A stretch of DNA of 64,000 nt, taken from contig NC_079887.1 of NCBI RefSeq assembly GCF_029227915.1, positions 18,599,650-18,663,649 of the forward strand. Reading direction: 5' to 3'. The notes beneath the pieces were generated by a model that worked only from the letters and a program-made list of their open reading frames with translations, made no database searches and had not been told where the DNA came from. Position numbers and translations under genes: made by a program. Shown here piece after piece: positions 30,501-45,500 of this stretch; the first letter of the stretch is position 1; each line of letters begins with the position of its first letter. Source of the stretch: Hydractinia symbiolongicarpus. Its lineage: Eukaryota; Cnidaria; Hydrozoa; Anthoathecata; Hydractiniidae.

Positions 30501-33500
30501 GGACGGGTGCAAGCTAAAACACCTACTGGTCAAATTTGTCGAATAGGCCAGGTGCGGCCTAGCACCTGAACTTAAAATTCAGGCAACCTTGCCTCACGGG
30601 CCATTGCGTTCTTGATATGAGGATGAACCGCGTACGTGACACGAAAAACAAATCGAAGTAAAGTAATACAAGAAAGATAAGACACAACAACAACAAGTAT
30701 GCGTTTTATCTTCGATATAAAAAAAACATGACCTGCAATTGAGGTTGAAATTCACGCAAACACGGTTCAGGCGGAACGTACGGCAAGGGCACACATGGTA
30801 AGCCGCGCATAGCAGGTTGCAAATTCCCACATTGTCGTACCAAAATATTAGAGAAGCCCGACGCGCAATGTAACTGAAGAGCGTCAACCACATGTTAGAA
30901 TTTGCGCAGGACCTCTGCTTAAACAAGAAAAAGTTAGACTGAGATTAAGAATTGACACCAGGCTGGTGAAAAGTGTTCGTCTTTATTAAATCTCGTTTTG
31001 GAACAGTATCAATCTGTTAGTGGGTTCTTGCAGCTCGTTGTTTCTTGCGTGGTAAAGGCTGAAAAAAGAATGCTTTTTAGTGCCACTTTTATTATTCTTG
31101 TTACAAAAAGGAATAGCTCAAGAAGACAATTTATAATTATTCACAAAATTAAACTTGTAAAATTTAATAGTTGTAATAATTTACACTTCGCGTTTTGCGG
31201 AAACATGTTCAAGGGGCCTTTTTTACCCTCTGGGAGATGACGTCAAACTGGGTTTAATCTGAAAATTTTTTATCACATAATGGAAGTTTTTTGAAAAGGC
31301 ACAATGTTGTAAACACAACAGAATGAGGCTTTATATTTGCTTTATAATTTCGATTTTTTTTAATTAATGTTAAATAACGTTACTAATTGCGAACATAGTA
31401 TAAACAGGATCATATTTATTTTTTAAAATGGGAGGTAAGCGTTAATAAAGCATTGTATTAATGTTAATTTGTTTATTAATGTTAAAGTATTGTATTAATG
31501 GTTTGATCACAAATTCGTATCATTACAAGATAGAAATTGAAAACTAGTTCTCGGTTGTCAGTACCCAAACTTAAAATATCCTAGAAAGTTCGAGATAAGG
31601 AAATGCGTTGGTGTTTTCCTGACTTTACACGTACATCTAGGGTCGATGAAGTAGGCATGTAAGTTTCAAAGGGTCGCAACCAAAACCATCAAAAAGCCGA
31701 TTTGAAGCATTTTTGAATGATTTTGGTTTCAAGTGTGGACTGTGTCCGTATGTAACAAGCAAAGTGGATGTGTTTATTTTCCTTTAAACTTGATGAAAAA
31801 GATACGTTAACTAACGTTAACATGAGACGTCTATGCTTAGAGTGACTTCAATGACATGCGGTAAGTCGTACGCCCTTAGCTTTGATAACTTTCAAAGCGC
31901 GACGTCCTACTAAAATCTAGAAATTCAGAAAAAAAAATTGAAGAAATTAAGTAACTTATTTTTCTCCAAAAGACAACCATACCGGCTCTTAAAATAATTT
32001 TTTCGAACCTGACAACGCAAGATCGTTACTTTCTAAATCTTAGGGATCATACTTTTTTAACAAAGATGATAATCACACACTCCGGTGGTGGTGAACACGT
32101 ATTCTCTGAACCATACTCAAGGATTACATTTTTTTAAACACTTAAAAATTTAAAAGTATTAGTAGTATTAAAGTTCGACGCCATACAAAAACAGCACTTG
32201 ATTAAATAAATGTAATTTCTGGGATAATTTAATTTAATCATCGTTATACACTATTTATAACGATGTAGTTAAGGCGCAAAAATATCTTACTGTTTGATAG
32301 GAGCTTTTAATGTTTGGCATTGCCGTAGAAGACAACTGAAATGCTGAAGTAGACACTTTGTTAGGCTGCAGACTTACCAAGTATATCCAATAGTGCTTTT
32401 AGGAAACGAGGTGATTTTTAATTTTAATTGGAATAATGTAATAATGCCTCATTCCATATGGCCTTTGTAAAGCCTAAAACGAACGTTAAAAGCTTAAAAC
32501 GAACACTAAACGAAAAACCAATTAGCTGTGGGCTATTCTGTTTATTCTTTACTTCGTTAATTCATTGTGTCAGCAAGTTTTGATTTTGTTCACCGTAAAC
32601 TTTCCACCAAAATGTTCCCTTAATTTAGCCATAAGGGATTCCCGCAGCACTCAATCTCTATACTCTTGTAGAGTGTGGTTCCAAAATGCAGGGTTCTCCC
32701 GATAGCAGTCAATCAACTCCTCTATTTTGTTGAATGTAAATTGTGATTTTTTCTTTTCTTTTGAAGATATGTTACGATAAACTCCATCTGCTCATAAAAC
32801 TTTCATTTCCTTAAGGGAACTTCGCTTCCAGCACTTCGTTTTACTTCATGAAGCATGAATGATTGGAGAAAATGGAAAGTTTTTGAGGTTGTCAGAGCTG
32901 TATAAACCCTTGAATTTACTAACCATATCTTGCTTATGGCTTCTTTTTTGTTTTTATCTTAGTAGTATAGATCACTTCTATTCCATAACACCGATTTGTT
33001 TTGTAAAAATCAAAATTCGTTTTTCCTCGTCAGATAGCTTCCTCTTTTCGTCTGACATTATACATTGCTTTTTGTCCATTTTCTCTCCTCACTTGATATT
33101 CAACTTCAAGAAAAGCAATATTTGTATTTTCATTGGTCAGTTACACTATGCCTTAAATGATGTGACACTACAGGTATACGATTTTAGGTATACAATTTTT
33201 ATTTATCGTACCATTGTGATACGTGATTGGTATTCAAACGATATTGTGTTTGTGGCAACGGCGGCTAACAAAGTATCGAAAGCTTCACCAATGTTCAGTG
33301 AAGAAAATGATTACATAGCGTGGAAAAATGATATTGAGGTGTGGCAGATTTTTACTGACTTGGATACAAAAAAACGAGGACCTGGCTGATATTGGTATTG
33401 ATAAAATAATTACTAAATTGGATGCATTGCTTTTTAAGGACAAAAATACCAGAGCCTATAAAATGCATTCACAGAATTTTACAATTACAAAAGTACTTTT

Positions 33501-36500
33501 AGTGAAAAGCATTGAGATTATTCAACTTGAAAAGTTATATAAAAACATAAAAAAGTATGATATGAAATTACCAGAAGCAGTTGGAGCCTACTTTCTACTG
33601 AATGCAATAAAAATGACTGAAAATAACGAAAAGGCCAGAACAACCTGCGATGAGCTGACTTACAGCAACATAAAAAAGATAATTATGAAGGTGTTTGGCG
33701 ACAGTAGTGATAAAACCCAGTCAACTTTGCCAATTAAGAAGGAATGTCTTGTTGGATATTTAAGTTCATCATAAGGTTCAAAAGGAGGCACTGGTAGAGG
33801 TTATCAGAGAATTAGAGATAGAGGAAGAGGTAAAAAGATGGAATTATGTTCACAGAAAAGATGGTGAACATAATCCTTTAAAGTTGGTATGAATCAAAAG
33901 GATATTGCTTTATGGGTGAGGTGTTTTTAAAGGGAATTCTCGACTCTGGATGCACGAAACTGTCTCTGTTAAATTTGGATTGATGTATATGTATCAATCT
34001 TACCAGAGAAGTACAGGAAACTTGTGGTACATTCTAAATCTTCAAGATTCAAATTTGAAAATGTTAATACTAGTTGAATACTAGTATTAACATGTTGACA
34101 ACCAGTTGTAATTGAAAAGAAGTTGTACAAACCTTCAGTGGATGTTGTAGATAATAAACTACCACTTTTGATTAGCAGAAAGTCAGTGAAGTCATTGAGC
34201 ATAAAATTGAATGTTGAGAGGGACTTGATTGAGACTGAGAATATGAAATTCCACTGTACATCTCAAGCAGTAGACACTATCGGATAGCATTGACACCATG
34301 GGAACTTGATGTGAAATACAGCAATATCATTCTGCATGCAACCAATATCCGTGGTTTATCAAGAATGATAACATAAATAAGGCATTGAAACTACACCGAC
34401 AATTTGCACATGCATCAAAAAAGACACTTATAAAGCTAGTAGTAAGAAGTAAGTAGTAAGAAAATAAAGATTTTTTTAAACGCATTGAGGAGTGTTGTTA
34501 TGCCTGTGATACATGCAAAAAGTATAAACATCCTTATCATGGTCCTGCCAAGTGCGGATTCAATCAAGTGTTATACATGGATTTTAGAGAGTTTTCACAT
34601 AGATATTTCATCTATAATTGATGCATTTACAAGATTTTCTATGGCTTGTTTAATGTACACAAAGAGAAGGGACGTTATCACTTAAAATATATTTTTAGTT
34701 TTGGGTAGCCTATTTTGGTCGACCCTTCCGAATACTTAGTGAGAATGAAGGCAAATTAGATAATGAGAAGATGCAAGAATTTGGAGAAATATAAGAACAA
34801 CTGCTGCAGAGTCACCATTCAGTAATGGAATTGTGGAGCAACACAATAAAATTGTTTTCGAGTGTAAGGAAGTATAAGGAAAACCATTGATGATTGCAAT
34901 TGTTTCCCAGATATAGCTCTGGCATATGCTATATCTGCAAAAAGGCTCTTCAAAATAATAACAATGGCTTAACAAAACTTCCATATTCCATCAGTGCTGC
35001 AGGACAAACTTCCTCCTTTAGATACAGAAACCTTAAGTGATGTTGTACGTAATAATTTGAATGCTCTACACTCTGCTAGAAAGAATTTTATTGCAGCTGA
35101 AGCTACTGGGCAAAGATGGCCAAAATTTTCTTGTTAGGCATGGAGGTGGTCACTATAAAGCTCATCCAAGCCAACTCATACATGTTAATGCAAACAAGGC
35201 GGTTTTAATACCACTGAAAAACCTACTAAGAAAAAAGAAATGGGACAGCCGATAGAGTCATGTGAGTCGGAAAAAGCTGCATGGTCAATATGGAAGATAC
35301 CACCTAGTGAGTTGAATGTGTCACCAGAGAAAGATCTAGGAGATATCCCAGCCCTGTGAATCTAGGTCGGCACTCGACCTAAAAACCGACTTTCATTATA
35401 CTAAGGTCCGCTTGCACATGCTGTCAAGCCCTATATTCTTTCCATGGTCGGCATGCCGAAAAAATTAATTTATTACGTCGGCAAAACCGACCTTGTTTCA
35501 AAAATAAGTATTAAAAGTGTAGCTTCAATGAACTGTTACTGTTTTCATATTTCGCTCAAAGCTTTACTTGCTAATAACAAGATTCTTTGAGAGCACTCCG
35601 TATACGTCTGTCCTCAAACCACACCTCAATAATGCTGAAATAACCATAGTATTTGTTTTTTTCATAACCTTTTCATCTTCCTACCAACCTTTTTATACAT
35701 CTTTTTAAGTCACGTCCCTTTTTACCACGACCTTCGCCACTGCATAAAATCGGCATTTTTGACATAGCCACCCGACCAATAATCCATACTATTAATCCGG
35801 AGTTTTAAGCCTGTTAACCCTTTTGCGCTAGACTTTAATTTAATAACCAATCAGAAACCTTATTCGTTTCACATGTTTACGCAACCAGGCGTTTAATTTT
35901 AGGCCAGAGCGTCCACGAGATCACCAGAATATGCATGCATACAGAATATGCATCACCAGAATAACACATCAGGAGGCAGACAAATTAATGCTTGCCGACA
36001 AAGACGTCACCATGGTAATCAGATCCCTAAAGCCGCGCAAGCGTGCCAACAACTTGATGCTGAGCAACATAGACTTCATCACGCTAACCAGATCCCTGAA
36101 GTCGTTCAGGCGCGTCAACAACTTGATGCTGAGCAACATAGACTTCATTGTGCTAATGAGATCCCTGAAGTCGTTCAGGCCACCCTAATAATAACTCCCC
36201 ATGTATGGCTGATGGTCCTAAACACTTTGGGGATGAGACTGTCATTAATGTTGATGGTTATCCGCTTTATGCCAGACCTGACAATGGGAGAACCGTCACA
36301 ATCAGAGGTGTTGATTTGGATAACAGGTAGGTTGTGCCTTACAATCCCGACCTTCCCAAAACGTTTAATGCCCACATTAATCTTGAAGCATGTGTTTCTA
36401 TAAAAGGTGTGAAATACCTTTATAAGTACATCTACAAAGGTTATGACACAGCACATGTTGAAATTAATGAGTGCATTGACCATGATGAAGTAAAAACGTT

Positions 36501-39500
36501 TTTAGATGCCACAGATGTATCTGCCCCTGAAGCTGCGTGGCGCCTAATTTGCTTTTCCCATGCAGTCACATAGTCACAGCATTGTATGCCTTCCCTTACA
36601 TCTCCCTAACAATCAACATGTCTTTTTCAGAAATGGAGAGAAAGGTGCTGCGGCACTAAGGGCTGAAGTTCAAAACACTATGCTTACATCTTAGTTTCTT
36701 TTAAATCAAAACCACGAATATGCCAGACAGTTTTTGTATACGGATATCCCATACCATTTTGTTTTTATTAAAAAGGATAAAGTATGGCAGCCAAGATAAA
36801 GAGATGTTGAAAAAATTATCACCCACATGTATAGTATCTAATAAGGAGAGTGATTCTTCCTCCGCATACTGTTATTGCATGTTCCTGATGCCACTTCTTT
36901 TAACTATTTAAAAACTGTCGATGGAAATATTTGTCCAACTTTAGAAAAGCTATTGCACGTCATCTTCTAGATGATAATACCATGTGGAGCAATACAATGC
37001 AAGATGTTGTGGACATAGCGTCACCACACATAATACCCCTGTTTTCCTTTATTTTAATTCAAACAACCCCGCTGAGTTACGGCAGGCTTATCGTCTCCCA
37101 ATGATGGAGAATTTTATGAGGAGGATCATATCAGCTACTTTAGTACAAGATGGTAAGACTGTACATTCTTTATTTAAATTGCCAGTCCCAGTTTTGGACA
37201 ACAGTTAGGGTTAGTTAGTTAGTAAACAGGCTAATTTTCTTAGAATGCAACATGTTATCACCTTTGACGAGGCCAGCATGATACCTAAACATGCAATTGA
37301 AGCTATTGATAGAATGTTTCAAGACATTTGCAATAACGACTCTCCTTTTGGAGGAAAAGTTATTCTTTTAGGTGGTGATTTTAGGCAAACTCTTCCCATA
37401 GTAAAGCATGCTCGGCCAGCACAAGTAGTGAAAGTTTGTCTTAAAAGCTCTATTATAAGGCTGTCCAGATCTTTCATTTACGCACCAACATGAGAGCAGA
37501 GCTACAAGAGAAAGCTTTTGCAAATTGGTTACTTGAATTAGGCGATAAAGATAAAGGCAGTAAAGCAGGATGATAAGGCTGCATTCAAATGCCTGCTGAA
37601 TGTGTACTTCAACACAATGACGATCACATTCAAGCTATTTTTGGTGATGTTGCAGCAGGTGATTATAGGAGTCGTGTTATTTTGACACCAACAAATGATA
37701 GCTCTAGAAATTGATGACCTCATTTTAGAAACACTTCCTGGGGACATGCTAACTTATTTTTCCCTCGATTCAGTTGTTTCAGACGACCCTGAAGAAATTG
37801 GTATGTATCCTATGGAGTTTTTAAATAGCATTACGCCTTCTGGTATGCCGCCACACAGGTGTCATACGAAATCTAAATCCTAAAAAATAGATTGTGCAAT
37901 GGCACAAGATTAGTTGTTTGCCACATGAGAGACAATGTTCTTTATTGTGAAGTTCTTACTGGGATTGCTGCAGGTAATTGTGTACTAATTCCACGCATTG
38001 CACTTGCTCCCAATGACACTAACTTGCCATTTCAAATTAAACGTGTGCAACTTTCATTACGTCTTTCGTACACATTGACTATACACAAAGTCAAGGTCAA
38101 ACATTTGAAAAAGTTAGAATATATCTTCGCAGACCTTGCTTTAGCCATGGTCAACTTTATGTTGCATTTTCAAGAGCTTGTGCTCTTAGACATGTGAAGG
38201 TCAAGGTACACAACAGCGTATGTACGAGATAGATGCTATACTAAAAATGTTGTTTACCCACAAGTTTTGTAATTTTCAAAACATAAATGTGATTTTTCAG
38301 CAACACCCTGTTACCCGCACATGGGTCATATTTTATGCCTTGCATATAAAATTTGATTCTGTTACACAATTTTTTGAGCTGATAGCTTTTCATTGAAAAT
38401 TTGAATATCGCCTTCACTTTGAAATTGGAAACAAAAACTACTTTGCTTCAATAAAAAATGGTGTACTTTGTAGAGTGCTGACCTGTACACCATATTTATA
38501 CTCATAATACAATTATTTTATTTTATTTTGAATTTGGTGTCAGGTTAGTTTAATTTTTCCTAAACATAGGCGTACCTTTTACAGGTATACATGACAGTGT
38601 CAGTTGTGTTCTGTTGAAGTGGGCAATGTTGATATGTGTTTTGTCCATGGACAGTGCTCAAAGCTCTTGCACAAAAAGTTCTTGCAACTTACTCTGATTA
38701 AACTTTGCGTTCTGTCTAAATATTTGCACCAGTGCCAGGAAATTTGTGGATACCAAAAAGGTTTCACACGGTGTTGCTACAGAGTGTCTATCTTATACAC
38801 CATCTAACATGTTTCTTTTTACATCTAATGCCTGTGAAAGTTTTGAAATTCAATGTTGTTTGTTTGGCTAACGTCTGCTTTTCTTTTTCTCTCATAGGTG
38901 GGGTTCAAAATCCTATGGCTTACCTTCTCGTGGTGTACTTTGTTATGTGAATCTTAACTACCCTCAATGAACAAAGATCTACAAAGTATTTTTCCTCATT
39001 AGCATGTAGTAAAAGTTCACAAACTAAAAGCCAAGGTTATTACTCCCAGTTGGTGGTGGAACTTCCCAAAGCTGCCATTTTACAATTTCTATCATTCTTT
39101 CTAATCATCCATCACCTAGTGTGTAATATCTCTTTATTAGAAATGTAATTTCTGTTTTGTGCTTATATGTTTCATTCACAATCTGTCTGTCACATCAATA
39201 AAATTTTTGGTATTTTAGATTAGATTAAAATGTCAAAAAGTCTTCAAACAAAGTCTTCGTCCTTTGGCGCCGTAGATTAGTGGTTATAGCTTTCGTACTC
39301 TGTGCGGGAGACCAGGGTTCGATTCCTCTTGACGGCGATTCAACATGGGCGAGTGAATGTTACCATAGCCCCGGGTTAACCCAAGCCATGTGAGGGAAAT
39401 TGGGGAGATGGCACACTGTGTGGGCCGTTGGATGTTGCCGGGAGTTGTCTAGTAGAGCGTGGGCCCTACTAATTGGGTCTGCGTAGCTCAAAATGAGCAT

Positions 39501-42500
39501 TAAATACTCTAGGACTTTCCATCTAAGCCATGGCCCCTCCTGGAAATAATAGACAGGGTATATCCCTCGATATTTGTGAGGCTAGCCATGTAAAATATGC
39601 ACATCTATCTATCTATCTATCTATCTGTATACCAACCTAATGTTGATACCTATGAGGAAGAGGAGGAGGAAGAGGAGGAGGAAACCGAGGAGCATCATGA
39701 CACAAAAGAAAGTATGGAAGCTGCTGAACAACCTCAAGTAAACTTTCTTTAACCATGCAAAACGTTGTTTTATTTGGTCTTTTTTTGTCAGTATTTTCTC
39801 CCAGCTTTTTGTATTTTAATTATTAGGACTTTTCATTTCAAGCCTTTCAACGTTTTCGGAAGGCTAACCCTGGACCATGGTCCCTGCTGCATTTTTGGTG
39901 TGGCGGTGAAATGGTGGCAGTGACCGTGCTGACTTCGTTTGATGGAAAAAACAGAAGCTGAAGAAGAGGGTTGAAATCGGCCACCCACACCTACCAGGAT
40001 GGGAAGTGCGTAACTGTAATGAAGTACCATTAATTGGTCCTTTATTTTTATAACACCATTTACACAAAAACACTTCCTTTCTTGGTTTGTGTGGTTTATA
40101 TCACCCCCCGTTTCGTTCATATGCTCATTTGTTTTGTTCTTTTTATTAAAACTGCAGGTACGACTCCTTTGATCGTGTCTGGTAATGTAACACCGACTAT
40201 CTGCTTAGTTAAATACGACCAACTTCTTTCGATGGGCTTAAATTGTGAGTGGCCAGGCGCATAACATTGTACAATTAGCGTATCCAAGTGACAATTTAGC
40301 CACAAAAAACCCAGCAACATTAAATTGATACCTCCTTTCACAGACCAATCTGGTCCACCGTCGTTCTTTTTTCTTCAAACTTGATAGCCAGTCGGGACGA
40401 GTTTACAATTTGAATGCAAAAAATTATGGTCGTCGTAGTTCAGCGCATCTCTGTTCATGTAAAACCTACATATTTTTACTACATCGACTTGTTGCTGGAA
40501 TCCCCACCTCCACTTTATTTTTGTTGTCAACGGACAAACAAAGAGTGTTTTCTTTACAAAGTGTTGCCATCTGATTTACAAAACTTACTTGAGTGGAGGT
40601 GTAATGAAAATTGATGTGAGTTTTCTTTTCAGCAGTGTTGCGTTTCGGTGGAACACGTGCATCAATTAAGCCCTTAAAACGCTTACTCGCAGTTGTCTTT
40701 CGACGAGGGCAAAGCAAAAGTCTGTGGACGGTGTCTTTGCTTACATATATCCCCAATGTACTTTTATAATGTACTAATATCTTTTAATGTAACTCATTAG
40801 TGTACATTGTATCACTTCTGCATCTAAGGTGGACGCAAGCTGAACCTTATTCTATAAAGCTAATGATGCACGGAACAAGTTCTGGATTATTTTCGTGGAC
40901 GCAGCGGTTTGTTGTTGTTTTCCTCAGCATTTTTAAAAGTAAAATGGAAAATAGAAATACATAATTTTAAAAACAAACTTACGATCAAACAAGAAAGTTC
41001 TTTTAGAAAACATACGAAAAAATAAACTCGTTAATTCTTGCCTTATAAATATCTTCAACATTAAGATTTTCATCTTATGGATAACTTTCAAACAACAAAT
41101 CCAAAGCTTCAAATTCACTGTCATCCAAAGTGGCCATGGTGTTTTAGTTTTTAGAAAAACTATGAATGAATGATAAATATAAGATTTCTTTAAAAACGTA
41201 CGTCGTAGATATAAAGGAAGTTGAAGCTTGTAAATGACGCCTTCTCTAGGACCGACACTTGCTCTAAAATAATTTTTAAGAATCGATTTTTATTGCGTTT
41301 TAATTGTTTTAATTAAGCTTCAAAGAAAAAAGTCGTTTCCGAATTCGTTTTTGAAGTTGTTTCTGAATCGTTTCAGAAGTTTGATTCTAAATCGTTTCGA
41401 TACTTTGTTTCTAAATCGTTTCCCATTCGTTTCATTTTTTAATTCGTATAAAAAGTGAAACAATCGTGGAGACAGTCCCTTACTGAAAAGAAATTGTTTT
41501 GCTAACCACTTACATGTAACACTTAAAATTGTTGTGTTTTCATCGTGAATCTGCAACAAAACAAATCTGCAATCAAATCTGAAATTCTGAATTGCAGATT
41601 TGATTGCTACGGACTCAGTCTAACACTTTTAAACGTAAAAACAGATCTTCTTTTGCGTCATAAGTGCAGCAAAAGATTAAATATTTGGAAATAATGCTTA
41701 ATTTGAAAAGTACATTATTTAAAATGAAGATAAACTTTTTTCATAAAGCTGCTCTCTCATTTGATCGAAGCCTGAAAATGGATAATTATTTTTTAAAGAC
41801 TGCAGTTTTAATATAACTGCTTTGATGGCGCAACTTAATTTTGCTTTAATATGATCTTGTTTGTTTTCGACTTTTATTTTGAATGACTGAGTTCTTTATT
41901 ATGAAGAAATTAAAGGTATGTAAAAGTTATGTTTTGCGGCATAATTCCTGTTTTCTCTGTAAACAGCTGAAAATGCTAATCCTATAAAAAAGAAGAGAGA
42001 ATTTAGAATATTGTGCAAACACTTGAGTCTGTAACAATAATCATACTCAAATACTTTCAAAAATTTATACAAATCCGCAATCATTTTTGGAAACTGTAAA
42101 AGTGCTTTAGTGTAAACTTAGTATTAGCAGGCTGTCCGACCCTTATCGTTGACTTAAATCTTTTTTTTTAGAAGAATATTTAATCGATTTGTTTTTACTT
42201 GTGGTCAAGTCAAGCTTTACAAAAACTTACTATAATATTATAATCTTTTTAGGGTCGTCTTTCGGAGAATTAAACTGAGAAAAATTTGGCAATAAATATA
42301 ATATTTATTTAAGTAATGATTTTCGTGATCCATCTTTAGCGTTAGTGGTAAATGTCAGTAATTTAATTAACATTAAGTATTGTTTGTCCCAGAAGTAGCG
42401 ACAAAGTTTAATTAATGACTTCAATAACAAGTTTTTGTACATGGATTTAAATTCCTGGTCCTGAACTTTGATGGAACTTGCTCTACGTATGTTCCCCACG

Positions 42501-45500
42501 CGAAAACAGTAGCCCGTTTGGTGTACAGGGGTTAAGGAATTTTCTTTTAAAATCGCATAAGCAGCGCACACGCAAAATTATTGAGGCATGTGATTCTATG
42601 CAAGCCGACCTAAACTCTGCCTGTGAGTTGAAAGAAAAGCAAACAGGTCCACTTTGCCTGTTACACATAGGAAATTATTATTAGGTTTGTTATACACTAC
42701 AAAATATTACAAAACAAGAACTGGTCTCAGAATAATGACAAATTATTTAAACCATTGCAATTTAATGCTAGTTTAGCCGAGAGATATTCATCATAAACCA
42801 GAAGAGAAAACTAAACTAATACCTGGAGTGAATGGTGCAATATCGTACAACGATAGATGACTGATCATAGGTGAGTGTTTTAAGAGCAAGGCTAATGGTT
42901 GACCAATGCCACCAGCTGCACCAAGCACAGCCACTTTTGCATGTTTCTGAAAAAAAAGTATTAGAGGGACCTAATTCTGGGTTCTCCTTCTCAAGTAAGA
43001 GACCATCTTAAAATATTATTGTACGTAATTGGTAATTCATATCAAAAACGTCGTTTTCATCATTTTACTTTCAATACAATCTTTTTTATACAATTAAATT
43101 ATTTGTATAAAGTTTGTATAAAGTTTGTATAATTTGGATTAAAGTTTGTATATATTTTGTGTGAAGAATAATAAATTTTGTTAATTAATTGCACTATTAT
43201 CAAATATCATTATTTAAAAATAATAAAGTTTGTTTGGTAATGCCATTATTATAAATCTTTATTCAAAAACAATACAAAGTTTGTTTTGTTACGTAGTTGA
43301 TTTATATTAATTGTGCTATTATCGCACATTTTTTTATTTAAAAATAATAAAAAGTTTGTTTTGTTATACAAATTTCAGTTATATAAATTGCGTTATTATC
43401 AATAATAACAAAGTTCGTGCTGAGTTTAACAACGACTTGTTTTGTTCGAAATCATTAAAACATGATTTTATAAAGTTTAAACAATGCTGTATTTTGTTCT
43501 AAAAGCATAAAAAAAAGATCATATGAAGAGTAAACATCGCCATATTTTGTTCTAGAAGCAACAAAACGTGGTCGTTTAAAATTTAAACAACGCTGTATTT
43601 AGTTCCAAAACCATAAACTTTTAAATACTATACTTTGTTTAAATTTTTGTTTTATATAAAGAAAGTTAAGTTTGAGATGTTACGTGACTACAATTTTAGA
43701 CTCCTCACATTTTTAGACTGAGTACCCTATGATGTATGTTATTGAATCAAAAGCACTCACTAGGTTTATCTAAAGATTTATCACGTCAAAAGATCATTCT
43801 GGATCATTCGAAGAACCTGTTTTATTCTTCTTATTACTGTTACTGAACACACCATGAAACACTTTAACACACAGAATCGAAACTACATACATGTGTTACT
43901 TCCGAATTTTACCATTTGTTTTAAGTGTAACACCTTTTGAATGTTTAGACCATGCAAAGCTGTTTTAATCAGGGATTATTTAGCATTCTATTGAACTTGT
44001 CTGTTTTTATACACGTGCTTCAAAATTGTCAGATTTCAAGATGACTTCAGCATCAAAAGAAAACTCTGTAAGGGGTCATCTACAAAATTCGTAGCAATTC
44101 GTATCAAAAAAATTCGTATATGCTATACGAATTTTCTTTTGCCATACAGTAATTAAATTCGTATGAAATTTTTCTAAAATCGTATAAAATTCGTATGAGT
44201 TTTTAATTAAATTCGTATGAGTTTTAAATTAAATTCGTATGAGTTTTAAATTAAATTCGTATGAGTTTAAAAAGTTCGTATGAAAAAAGTATTAAAAGTT
44301 GAAAAACGAAATATAATTCGTATGAAAATTCGTATAAAAGAGAATATAATTCGAATGACAATTCGTATGAAAGAGAATATAATTCGTATGACAATTCGTA
44401 TGAAAATCGTATAAAAGAGAATATAATTCGTATGACAATTCGTATGAAAATCGTATAAAATTTGTATTAGATTTTTTAAAAATCGTATAACTATTTAACA
44501 CTATACGAATTGTATACGATTTTTATACGAATTAAAAGCAATTAAATTCGTATATATTCGTATAAAATATCATACGAAATTTGTAGACGACCCCTAAACG
44601 TAAAAACTTTAATGATGGGAAAGTCTCTGAAACAATGGAATATAAAGTGGATCAGGAATATTTAATTTTATTCACACAATCCGCAGGAATATGAACACAT
44701 TGATGAATCTTTTACGCAGAGCTTATTCATGTGCGAGGTTACATGAAAAACTAACCAAGGCTTAAAAAAGTTCTTATTTATAAAGCAGGTAGACATTGAT
44801 TTTTAAAAGAATGTCTTAAGATCTGGTTCCCATAATGTTGTATTTATTATAGTGTAGTCATGTTTAGATTAAGATAAACCTATTTCATATCCCTGTACAA
44901 GTTGTTGACTCAAACCTTAGGTGGCTGGTCTTTGAAACAACTTCCGGAACGAAAAGTTGCTTGATGGCACGCCGTTTATTCATTTTTGCGCAAAAGGCGC
45001 CTCTTTTGCTTTCCGTACAAATGTTTGGCTGGTTTTTTCTGCCATTTTGAGTGTTATCGCACATGTGTTGGTTGTTACACATTGTTTACTGGTTACTTGT
45101 TGTGGATTTTCATGTATGTATTGAGTCCTTATCTTAGTGTTGTTAAAAAATTGTTTTTGTTCAAAAAACATTGAACTCTGTAGATTGTTTGTTTTTGTTT
45201 CAATTGTTATGAATTATTATTATCTGAGTTCCATGTATTATCTTCCGGTTGAAAGAAAGAGCAAACTTTACGATGAAATTTTCGCACACCCTCTTGGGTT
45301 GTACCACTCATTTTAACTTAATAAAATGGTTAACTTTACATGGCTTATTGACTAGCAAAAGCTTTATCAATCATGGATTTACGGTGACCAACACTGACAA
45401 TATTGTGATTATTAGCACTTTTTAGTTTCATCATTCTGTGAAAAATAGTGTTACAAAATTGTAACTCTCATTATTTGCTTTGTTAGTTTCACATAATCTA

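Noticed and set aside
32859-33389. 176-codon + ORF
   Set aside because: Only the last 40 codons are meaningful (Copia Gag). The rest is AT-rich chance frame.
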